Made by a program: the position numbers and the translations under genes
Source of the DNA: Legionellales bacterium
GTDB taxonomy: Bacteria > Pseudomonadota > Gammaproteobacteria > Berkiellales > Berkiellaceae
Length of the DNA: 7,800 nucleotides
Assembly: GCA_023266435.1 (NCBI GenBank)
Contig: JAHFQF010000108.1
Span: 1-7,800, forward strand
Direction: 5' to 3'
Shown here: piece after piece, positions 1 through 5,522 of the stretch
Layout of the letters: each line of letters begins with the position of its first letter
Numbering within the stretch: the stretch's first letter is position 1
The notes under the pieces: generated by a model
What the model was told of the DNA's origin: nothing
The model's database searches: none
Seen by the model: only the letters and a program-made list of their open reading frames with translations

Positions 1-16
1 TTTCAAAAATGCTCAT
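1..16 (-). CDS. Possible start of a minus-strand gene leaving the window (partial)
   Basis: On the minus strand an ATG at 16-14 opens a frame reading M-S-I-F-E into the left edge. A GGGAG motif lies about 7 bases upstream of it (plus-strand bases 24-28), a plausible ribosome binding site. Only five codons are visible, so no product can be named. This is a guess from the start signal alone. Confidence 0.2.
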
Positions 17-243
17 TCTACAACTCCCGTCCTGCCTGGCTGTGGTGCTTATAAAACTCCGAACTGGGTTTCATCATAAAAATATTGTGCTTTTATTTGG
101 TAGCAGCAAACCAATGTCTTTCTGGTAGCCATTAACACGCGATGTTCGACTTTTTTGATAGACAACTGGTTTGGGCATTAAAGGGCATAACGCTTTGATA
201 AGATTGGTTTTTTCGAAGCACTCAACCAGTCCAGGAGGCAGCC
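17..243. other. Intergenic stretch with no convincing gene
   Basis: I see no ORF with a start signal here. A plus-strand frame is open from base 1 to a stop at 52-54, but it has only 17 codons and an odd composition (three aromatic or cysteine codons near its end). The right part leads into the transposase relic and presumably holds the outer end of that insertion sequence, but no terminal inverted repeat or target duplication could be identified with confidence. Confidence 0.5.
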
Positions 244-478
244 ATGTCCGCGGGAGACTTTATCATTTTAGTGTTCTGTTGTGTAGAGGGCTACCATAAA
301 AAAGTAATTCAATATACAAACATAAGAGCTAGAGGATTCGCCCCAACAGTTTGTGATAATGAAGTCACTATGATGGAAGTTGCTAGTGAGATTTTCTCGC
401 TTTAATCGCTGACACAGATCAATGTAAACCAACAATCATGGGCGTCAGCCAGAGAATTGGGGGCCTCGCTGAGTGAAT
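244..478 (+). pseudogene. Decayed N-terminal fragment of a DDE-type insertion-sequence transposase
   Basis: The frame from ATG 244 runs 53 codons to TAA 403-405. A perfect AGGAGG (233-238) lies five bases upstream, so this is the original gene start. The pattern is D-F-I-I-x-V-F-C-x-V near the start, then R-x-R-G-F-A-P-x-x-x-D-x-E-V-x-x-M-E-V-x-x-E. This resembles the N-terminus of IS transposases usually annotated as IS4- or IS982-like, which read L-R-x-R-G-F-x-P-x-L-x-D-x-E-V-x-T-M-E-V-V-G-E-F-L-G-x-D-T-D-K. The last part of that pattern (A-D-T-D-Q) appears in another frame just beyond the stop, around 404-421, which points to a frameshift. That second frame stays open to TGA near 476-478. 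No catalytic DDE residues remain, so this is an inactive remnant. Family assignment is from memory of the motif and is approximate. Confidence 0.6.
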
Positions 479-1194
479 TTCCTTGAATTCACGGTATTAG
501 TGCTAGGAGCAGGTGAGTGTGTTGTAAAAATCTGAAAAAAGTTCAAAACACCGACCTCAACATAACCTAATGATACTGTTTCCTCGGATGGCACGGAAGA
601 ACATGCTGGTTTATCTGAGTTTGTTTTGCGCCAATAATGGGCCCACCATGCTGCATTCAACGCACTTAAGCCTAATAAACACAAATAGACACCTCCTGCA
701 ATGAGTGCGCAGCCAGGTATAAAATAAGCGCAAGCAATGACCAGTGTAAAGCTCAATGCATAGAGACTTTCTTGATAACTAAATCGTAGTTTTTCAGTAT
801 TGAGAGGAGTTCTGTCTTTTAACCAGCGTTGATAATCTGCTTTTAGTTGCAGTCGTATTTCTAAAAACGCAATGAGACTGCTGCCTGTGAGCAAAATAGC
901 AGCCAGTACCCAGTAAGCAGATAAAAACGCAATGTTTGCTACGATGATGGCTACAAAATACAGGCTGGGTAATGCGCTGTCTAAGCATTTGCTAGCAAAG
1001 GAGGAGTTCGTAGAGTTCCAAATTGCCTTTAACTGTTTGGCTTTGATTCCAAATATCAATAAGCACTCTAGCATTAAAAATCGGCGTATTAAAAATGAGA
1101 GGGAAGACAAACTCAAAATGAAAACACGCGCCATGGAGTATAGGTGAGTGACTGCTGAAAACGCGGCCATTCCCCACAGTTTTTTAGATGACAT
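445..1194 (-). CDS. Multi-pass inner-membrane protein, function unknown (249 aa)
   Basis: I do not recognise the family. The protein has several hydrophobic segments: about residues 24-50 (broken by R37-R38), 77-113 (enough for two helices) and 143-187 (two helices). Polar loops lie at 51-75 and 114-142. The C-terminal tail from 189 is hydrophilic, rich in Ser, Thr and Pro, and carries no visible domain. It lacks a cleavable signal peptide, so the first segment would act as an anchor. The ATG at 1194 is supported by AGGA about 9 bases upstream and by a promoter-like element further up. It is divergent from the phosphonate operon and converges on the transposase relic, whose decayed second frame lies antisense to its last codons. 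The C-terminal end may therefore have been altered by the insertion. Hypothetical function; the CDS itself is likely real because hydrophobic segments are so regular. Confidence 0.65.
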   Translation of the reverse strand: MSSKKLWGMAAFSAVTHLYSMARVFILSLSSLSFLIRRFLMLECLLIFGIKAKQLKAIWNSTNSSFASKCLDSALPSLYFVAIIVANIAFLSAYWVLAAILLTGSSLIAFLEIRLQLKADYQRWLKDRTPLNTEKLRFSYQESLYALSFTLVIACAYFIPGCALIAGGVYLCLLGLSALNAAWWAHYWRKTNSDKPACSSVPSEETVSLGYVEVGVLNFFQIFTTHSPAPSTNTVNSRKFTQRGPQFSG

Positions 1195-1228
1195 TCCTTG
1201 TCCTATCTACCGAGTTTTAGATTGATTC

Positions 1229-1257
1229 ATGATAACTGCTTAAACAAATGTGGTAAA
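1229..1257 (-). promoter_or_regulatory. Predicted sigma-70-type promoter for the minus-strand membrane protein
   Basis: Read on the minus strand, TTTACC (1257-1252, 4 of 6 matches to TTGACA) is followed after exactly 17 bases by TATCAT (1234-1229, 5 of 6 matches to TATAAT). A transcript would start near 1222, about 28 bases before the ATG at 1194. I found no equally good element on the plus strand for the divergent operon starting at 1336. Confidence 0.4.
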
Positions 1258-1335
1258 TATTAAAAGCCTTGTATAGACTGATTTCTGCAAAGAATCTCAT
1301 TCAGATGGACTTCATATGAACAAGGAGTTAGGAAT

Positions 1336-2253
1336 ATGTTCAAAAAATTAGGGGGAATCGTACTCGGAGTGCTAATGCATTGCTCAGTGCAGGCAACAGA
1401 CGGGTTACAGGCGGTGATTTTTGATTGGGCGGGCACGACGCAAGACTATGGGTGTCGGGCGCCGATGGAAGCTTTCAAGAAGGTGTTTGCAGCTGAGGGT
1501 GTTCATTTATCAGATGCAGAAGTGCGTGTACCGATGGGAACGCATAAAAGAAGACACATTGAAATGCTTACCCAACTACCACCTATGGATGTAGACAATC
1601 AAGCGGTGGCCACTCGTTGGCAAAAAACACACTCAGGCAGCGTTCCTACACAACAGGATATCGATCGGCTATTTTCCCGTTTTATTCCACTACAACTGGC
1701 GACGATCAGAGAGTATTCGGATTTGATCCCGGGTACTTTAGACACCGTGGCTTATATTCGTAAAAAAGGTTGGAAAGTGGGTTCTACGACGGGATATACC
1801 ACCGACATGTTAGACATTGTTTCAGCAGAGTCTAAAAAGCGTGGGTATGTGCCTGATGTGGCCATTGCATCCGACATGGTGGCACAAGGTAGACCTTATC
1901 CAGACATGATTTTGAAAAATTGTGAGTTGTTACAGGTTGAGCCAAAACGTGTGGTCAATGTGGATGATACTTTGCCTGGCATTGAAGCAGGGCATCGTGC
2001 TGGTGCTTGGACTGTTCTGGTGATGCAAAGCGGTAGTCAGCTCGGTTTATCACAAGCAGAGATCAAACAATTGTCTGCAACACAGTTGGCAGAAAAACTG
2101 CAAGCAGCAGACAGCCAGATTCAGACTTTTGTCCACTATAAAATTCCTACGATTGCAGAGTTACCCCCTGTCTTAGAAGCAATCAATGTATTGCTTCAAA
2201 AAGGACATAGTCCGCAGGACTTTTCGGCTGAGCATCCAACTCCAGCAGTTTAA
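1336..2253 (+). CDS. phnX: Phosphonoacetaldehyde hydrolase with an N-terminal signal peptide
   Basis: PhnX cleaves the C-P bond of phosphonoacetaldehyde to acetaldehyde and phosphate. The HAD motif I is F-D-W-A-G-T-T with nucleophile D30 and A32. The PhnX-specific Y-G-C-x-A-P follows (C40). M67-G-x-x-K71-x-x-H74 supplies the Schiff-base lysine, and G-S-T-T-G-Y-T (149-155), G-R-P-Y-P (185-189) and V-D-D-T (209-212) complete the set. By comparison with the Bacillus cereus enzyme recalled from memory, all main active-site positions are kept. Unusually, about 20 residues precede the normal start. They form a Sec-type signal peptide: K3-K4, a hydrophobic core about 6-14, and V-Q-A as cleavage site after A20. 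The mature protein would begin T-D-G-L-Q-A-V, where cytoplasmic PhnX proteins normally begin. AAGGAG (1322-1327) lies eight bases before the ATG, which fixes this start. The next gene follows after 21 bases, so the two are co-transcribed. Family identification is firm; export is a prediction. Confidence 0.9.
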   Translation: MFKKLGGIVLGVLMHCSVQATDGLQAVIFDWAGTTQDYGCRAPMEAFKKVFAAEGVHLSDAEVRVPMGTHKRRHIEMLTQLPPMDVDNQAVATRWQKTHSGSVPTQQDIDRLFSRFIPLQLATIREYSDLIPGTLDTVAYIRKKGWKVGSTTGYTTDMLDIVSAESKKRGYVPDVAIASDMVAQGRPYPDMILKNCELLQVEPKRVVNVDDTLPGIEAGHRAGAWTVLVMQSGSQLGLSQAEIKQLSATQLAEKLQAADSQIQTFVHYKIPTIAELPPVLEAINVLLQKGHSPQDFSAEHPTPAV

Positions 2254-2274
2254 TAAAAGTGAAAGGAATCCATC

Positions 2275-3726
2275 ATGAAGCACTACCTAGGGGCGTTAAT
2301 TGTATTATTGAGTATGCCGATGGCGCATGCAGTCGATAAAGCCACCTCCGATCAAGCCATTGAACAGGGGGACGTGAATACCACCCTGTTGCGTGCGGAG
2401 TATTCACAATCTTTGATGGCTGATCCCGCAACCCAAGCTTGGTTTGAAGAAGACAAAAAATATTTTTTACATCAAAGTCTGTCTACGCCAGTGCTCAATG
2501 TCTTAGTCAAAGCAGAAGGTCCGTATTTATATGATCTGCAAGGAAACCGATATTTAGACATGCATGGAAATGGCGTACATAATGCTGGGTTCAATAATCC
2601 AGAGGTCATTGCTGCAGTCAAAGCACAGCTGGACTCAGGACTTACCTTTACACCTCGTCGTTACACAAATGCAAAAGCCATTGAGTTAGCCAAAAAATTA
2701 ATTGAGATTGCGCCAGGTGGTATGTCACGCACGTTGTTTGCTCCAGGCGGATCAGAAGCCATTGAAATGGCGCTCATGCTGGCCAAGCAAATCACTGGTA
2801 AATACAAAACTATCTCTTTCTGGGACAGTTATCATGGTACTACCATGGGTGCCGCCAGTATCAGTGGCGAAGAGCTTTTTAAAGGAGGGTTGGGTCCTAT
2901 GGTCCCAGGTGCACTCCATGTAGAGTTTCCAAACTACTATCGTAACCCTTGGGGCTTTCAAGAGACTCAGCAAGTCGATGATGAAATCTTGAGACAGATC
3001 GAAGTCATCTTGCAGCGTGAACCAGATGTAGCCGCTATTATTGGAGAGCCTGTTTCTGCCAAGCCAGTCGTTCCCAGTCAGTATTTTTGGCAAGGGGTGC
3101 GGAAGTTATGTGATCGCTATGGGGTGATGTTGATTTTTGATGAGGTGATTACAGGACTAGGACGCTCTGGAAAGATGTTTGCGACAGAGCATTTTGTGGT
3201 GCCAGACATTTTGGTCTTAGGTAAATCCTTAGGCGGTGGGCTGGTGCCTTCAGCGGCTATTTTAACTCATGAAAAATACAACACGTTGCAAAATCGCTCA
3301 ATTGGACATTATACGCATGAGAAAAATGCATTGTCTTCAGCTGCTGGTATTGCGGAGATTGAGTATTTGCAAAAAAATGACGTAGTAGCACATGCTGCAC
3401 AACTAGGAGAGTACACGCTGGCACAGCTAAAAGCGCTGCAAGCCAAACATCCCTTGATTGGAAATGTTGCTGGCCTAGGTTTGCACATGGGTGTGGATTT
3501 GGTGAAAGATCAGAGGACTAAAGAGCGCGCTACTGAAGCAGCAGAGTGGATCATGTTTGAGTGCATGAAAAAAGGCTTGGCTTTCAAAATCATTGAAGGC
3601 AACGTCATTACGCTGAGACCGGCTTTGATTATTACGCAAGAGCAAATGGACTGGGCTTTGACCATATTGGATGAGACCTTGACTGAAGCTGAGCAGCGCT
3701 TTGGTGTTAAAAAAGAAGTTACATAA
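2275..3726 (+). CDS. pbfA: Class III aminotransferase-fold PLP enzyme, probable (R)-1-hydroxy-2-aminoethylphosphonate ammonia-lyase, with signal peptide
   Basis: Fold-type I PLP enzyme of the class III aminotransferase family. Visible marks are L-D-M-H-G-N-G (94-100), the phosphate-binding P-G-G-S-E-A (157-162), G-E-P (257-259), F-D-E-V with cofactor-binding D289, and L-G-K-S-L-G-G-G with the PLP lysine at K317. G-H-Y-T-H-E-K-N (344-351) also matches what I recall of PbfA-like proteins. PbfA removes ammonia from (R)-1-hydroxy-2-aminoethylphosphonate to give phosphonoacetaldehyde, the substrate of the PhnX encoded just upstream. The classical aminoethylphosphonate transaminase PhnW is a class V protein, so this is not PhnW. 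A class III transaminase acting on an aminophosphonate, or another amine, remains possible. The N-terminus is a Sec signal peptide (hydrophobic core about 4-14, A-H-A cleavage after A19), followed by about 60 residues before the catalytic core. AAAGGA (2262-2267) lies seven bases before the ATG. PLP-enzyme call 0.95; PbfA identity about 0.7. Confidence 0.75.
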   Translation: MKHYLGALIVLLSMPMAHAVDKATSDQAIEQGDVNTTLLRAEYSQSLMADPATQAWFEEDKKYFLHQSLSTPVLNVLVKAEGPYLYDLQGNRYLDMHGNGVHNAGFNNPEVIAAVKAQLDSGLTFTPRRYTNAKAIELAKKLIEIAPGGMSRTLFAPGGSEAIEMALMLAKQITGKYKTISFWDSYHGTTMGAASISGEELFKGGLGPMVPGALHVEFPNYYRNPWGFQETQQVDDEILRQIEVILQREPDVAAIIGEPVSAKPVVPSQYFWQGVRKLCDRYGVMLIFDEVITGLGRSGKMFATEHFVVPDILVLGKSLGGGLVPSAAILTHEKYNTLQNRSIGHYTHEKNALSSAAGIAEIEYLQKNDVVAHAAQLGEYTLAQLKALQAKHPLIGNVAGLGLHMGVDLVKDQRTKERATEAAEWIMFECMKKGLAFKIIEGNVITLRPALIITQEQMDWALTILDETLTEAEQRFGVKKEVT

Positions 3727-3735
3727 CCTAAAAAG

Positions 3736-3778
3736 CCTGATAGAATCCAGTTGAGTTTATAAGCTGGATTCTGTCGGG
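3736..3778. promoter_or_regulatory. Intergenic 15-bp hairpin overlapping the ribosome binding site of the kinase-like gene
   Basis: The arms are 3736-3750 (CCTGATAGAATCCAG) and 3764-3778 (CTGGATTCTGTCGGG). They pair over 15 positions with two G-U wobbles around a 13-base loop. No T-run follows on the plus strand, so it is not a classic terminator for the phosphonate operon. The 3' arm ends in GGG, which is the first half of the GGGAGG Shine-Dalgarno site (3776-3781) of the gene starting at 3790. On the minus strand the same hairpin is followed by CTTTTT (complement of 3730-3735), the form of an intrinsic terminator in that direction, although no minus-strand gene ends here. Pairing is seen directly; function is inferred. 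Confidence 0.6.
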
Positions 3779-3789
3779 AGGCTAATAAT

Positions 3790-5391
3790 ATGGGTCGTTT
3801 TTCTTGGATTCGAGCGAAAAAAAAGCATAGTCACTCTGCCGATTCTCAGTGTGCTTTACATGATGATCCGGTATTTTTAGGGCGTGTTTTAGGAAGAGGG
3901 TCTTTCGCCAGCGTTAGTTTAGCGGAGGATGCAGAGGGTGGGGAGCTTGTACACCGATCAGAGCGCTATGCGACTGACGATCCTTTCTTAGAAAAGCGCA
4001 CATTATTTTTATCCGAACACCAATCCAAAGCCATTAAGCGCTTAGGGTTACCTTCAAATTTCTCTAATCCGCATGCTGCACAAGCTGAAACCGACATTCA
4101 CAGTTTACATGCCTTGGAGCCTGGTATCACTTTTAGCCAATTTCTTGAGAAAAATTGGCGCAAAGGTCCAGAGTTTGACACGGTTGCGCTCACTTTGTTA
4201 TTTGATATTTTATATCAAGTACAGCAATGCCACGTAGCAGGCGTCATTCATAATGATTTAAATCCTGGTAATATGATGGTATACGGTCAATTTTGCGCAG
4301 GTAAGAAAGAATACGCGTTGCGTGCCGCATTGATTGACTTTGATTTGTGTTTTGTAAAAGGCAATGAGCTCAATGATGAAACAAATCATGTTTTATTCTC
4401 CTTTCCTGAGAATTTTCAGTGGGTATCCGATCAATTAAAAGTTCAATACCAGGAGGGTGAATCTAAACCAGCGCCTACATTACCAAATCCACAGACCGAT
4501 GCTGATACCTTGGTTAAGATGCTTGATCGATGGTTGGGACAATTTTCAGCTTCTGCGAATCTGCGTAGTATGCTAGAAACTATCAGGGACGCATTGAAAG
4601 CCACTCACTCTTTTCCGTGTCAACATGCGATACATGCAGGACTTCAGACATTGTACAAAAAACCTGATTTTTTATCACAATTTCCTGCCACCTTACAGCG
4701 AGATTTTTTTCAATTGTTTCAACAGAGCATGGCGACACCTGGAACTGAAACATTGCCGCAGGGGACAGAGCCTATTTTGTTGCCTTCATTGTCGCGTAAA
4801 AGAGCTGTATTTTATAGATGGGAATCACAACATGCGTTTTATCAAGTGTGTCAAAATGTAGATAAGCTGACATTTTTTAAATCTGACATGGATGCAGCAT
4901 TACAAGCCAGTTTAAAAACCATGCTACTGGTCAAAGGGTGTGATTTGGAGAGTACACATTTTCTGGCTAGAAGCCAATTGATGCGCTTTTATAAACAGCT
5001 TGATCAATTTGTAAAGCAGCAAGCGCAAGTGTTTGATGAGTCTGAACAGCAGGTTGGCTATCATGCAATACTGGATGATATTGCCGCAGCACTGAAGGTT
5101 GCTAAACAGGGCACGCGTGGTTGGTTTACCTATCAATGCATGCGTTTATATAAGTGGTTTAAAAATTTCTCTTTTCCCAAAGACACCTTCAATCAGGGAA
5201 AACCTAACTGCACAAGTGAATTTACAGGTTGCCTTGAGTTTGATGATAGATCTCAGGTGTTGGCACTGAAAATAGCAGACAAGGGCTTATGTCGACTTTA
5301 TGAGAGACAGCGAGAGCTACTGCCGTTGCATAAAATCGCACTGAAGCAACATGTGCCACAAGTTCAACAACGACTCGCGATGCACTGTTAA
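3790..5391 (+). CDS. Divergent eukaryotic-like protein kinase-fold protein, candidate secreted effector (533 aa)
   Basis: The N-terminal ~210 residues carry kinase marks in order: glycine loop L-G-R-G-S-F-A-S-V (34-42), a possible beta-3 lysine in K-A-I-K (K83), a possible helix-C glutamate (E100), catalytic loop H-N-D-L-N-P-G-N (154-161; D156, N161), and D-F-D (183-185) in place of DFG. The gap between the glycine loop and K83 is longer than usual, while the stretch from E100 to the hinge-like L-E-P-G-I (109-113) is very short, so the N-lobe is unusual. It could be an active kinase, a small-molecule kinase or a pseudokinase. Residues ~215-533 match nothing I know. There is no signal peptide or membrane segment. 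The style recalls Legionella LegK-type Dot/Icm effectors, but the C-terminus shows no clear secretion signal. GGGAGG (3776-3781) sits eight bases before the ATG and is partly held in the preceding hairpin. The 63-base gap from the phosphonate operon leaves co-transcription possible. Confidence 0.7.
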   Translation: MGRFSWIRAKKKHSHSADSQCALHDDPVFLGRVLGRGSFASVSLAEDAEGGELVHRSERYATDDPFLEKRTLFLSEHQSKAIKRLGLPSNFSNPHAAQAETDIHSLHALEPGITFSQFLEKNWRKGPEFDTVALTLLFDILYQVQQCHVAGVIHNDLNPGNMMVYGQFCAGKKEYALRAALIDFDLCFVKGNELNDETNHVLFSFPENFQWVSDQLKVQYQEGESKPAPTLPNPQTDADTLVKMLDRWLGQFSASANLRSMLETIRDALKATHSFPCQHAIHAGLQTLYKKPDFLSQFPATLQRDFFQLFQQSMATPGTETLPQGTEPILLPSLSRKRAVFYRWESQHAFYQVCQNVDKLTFFKSDMDAALQASLKTMLLVKGCDLESTHFLARSQLMRFYKQLDQFVKQQAQVFDESEQQVGYHAILDDIAAALKVAKQGTRGWFTYQCMRLYKWFKNFSFPKDTFNQGKPNCTSEFTGCLEFDDRSQVLALKIADKGLCRLYERQRELLPLHKIALKQHVPQVQQRLAMHC

Positions 5392-5522
5392 TTGGTTTGA
5401 AATAGCCGGAATTTGGCGTTTAACATGTAAATACACTCCTATTAATAAGTCAATAAATTAACTATAATAAAGTTATCTTCATTAAGAGAAAAACAGGCGC
5501 TCTCTCGCTTGGTGATATTAAT
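5392..5522 (+). promoter_or_regulatory. Intergenic region with a consensus -10 element for the 713-aa gene
   Basis: A perfect TATAAT lies at 5463-5468, in an AT-rich stretch. The hexamer 17 bases upstream (5440-5445, TATTAA) matches TTGACA poorly, so the promoter may need an activator or rely on the AT-rich upstream DNA. The leader to the ATG at 5523 would be about 50 bases. Translation probably uses GGTGAT (5511-5516), a mediocre site seven bruised only by weak pairing strength. No strong terminator is visible after the kinase-like gene; a GCC/GGC inverted repeat near 5405-5417 is too short to count. Confidence 0.4.

Noticed and set aside
165..230. 7-base inverted repeat (ACTGGTT at 165-171 and AACCAGT at 224-230)
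   Set aside because: The arms are short and 52 bases apart, and neither sits at an identifiable end of the insertion sequence, so chance is likely.
932..1177. Plus- and minus-strand ORFs of 61-71 codons within the membrane-protein gene
   Set aside because: They overlap the longer minus-strand gene in other frames, lack good ribosome binding sites and show no domain-like sequence.
1272..1277. TATAGA as the -10 element of the phnX operon
   Set aside because: The expected -35 position (1249-1254) has almost no match to consensus, so the operon promoter is left unassigned.
1336..1395. Lipoprotein signal around C16 of PhnX
   Set aside because: The residues before the cysteine are L-M-H, which does not fit a lipobox; the V-Q-A site four residues later fits ordinary signal peptidase I.
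1336..2335. Tat-type export of the two phosphonate enzymes
   Set aside because: Neither leader has a twin-arginine motif; both are short Sec-type leaders.
2702..3093. ORFs of 73 and 113 codons inside the pbfA-like gene
   Set aside because: They are other-frame readings of a gene whose own frame carries all the PLP-enzyme motifs.
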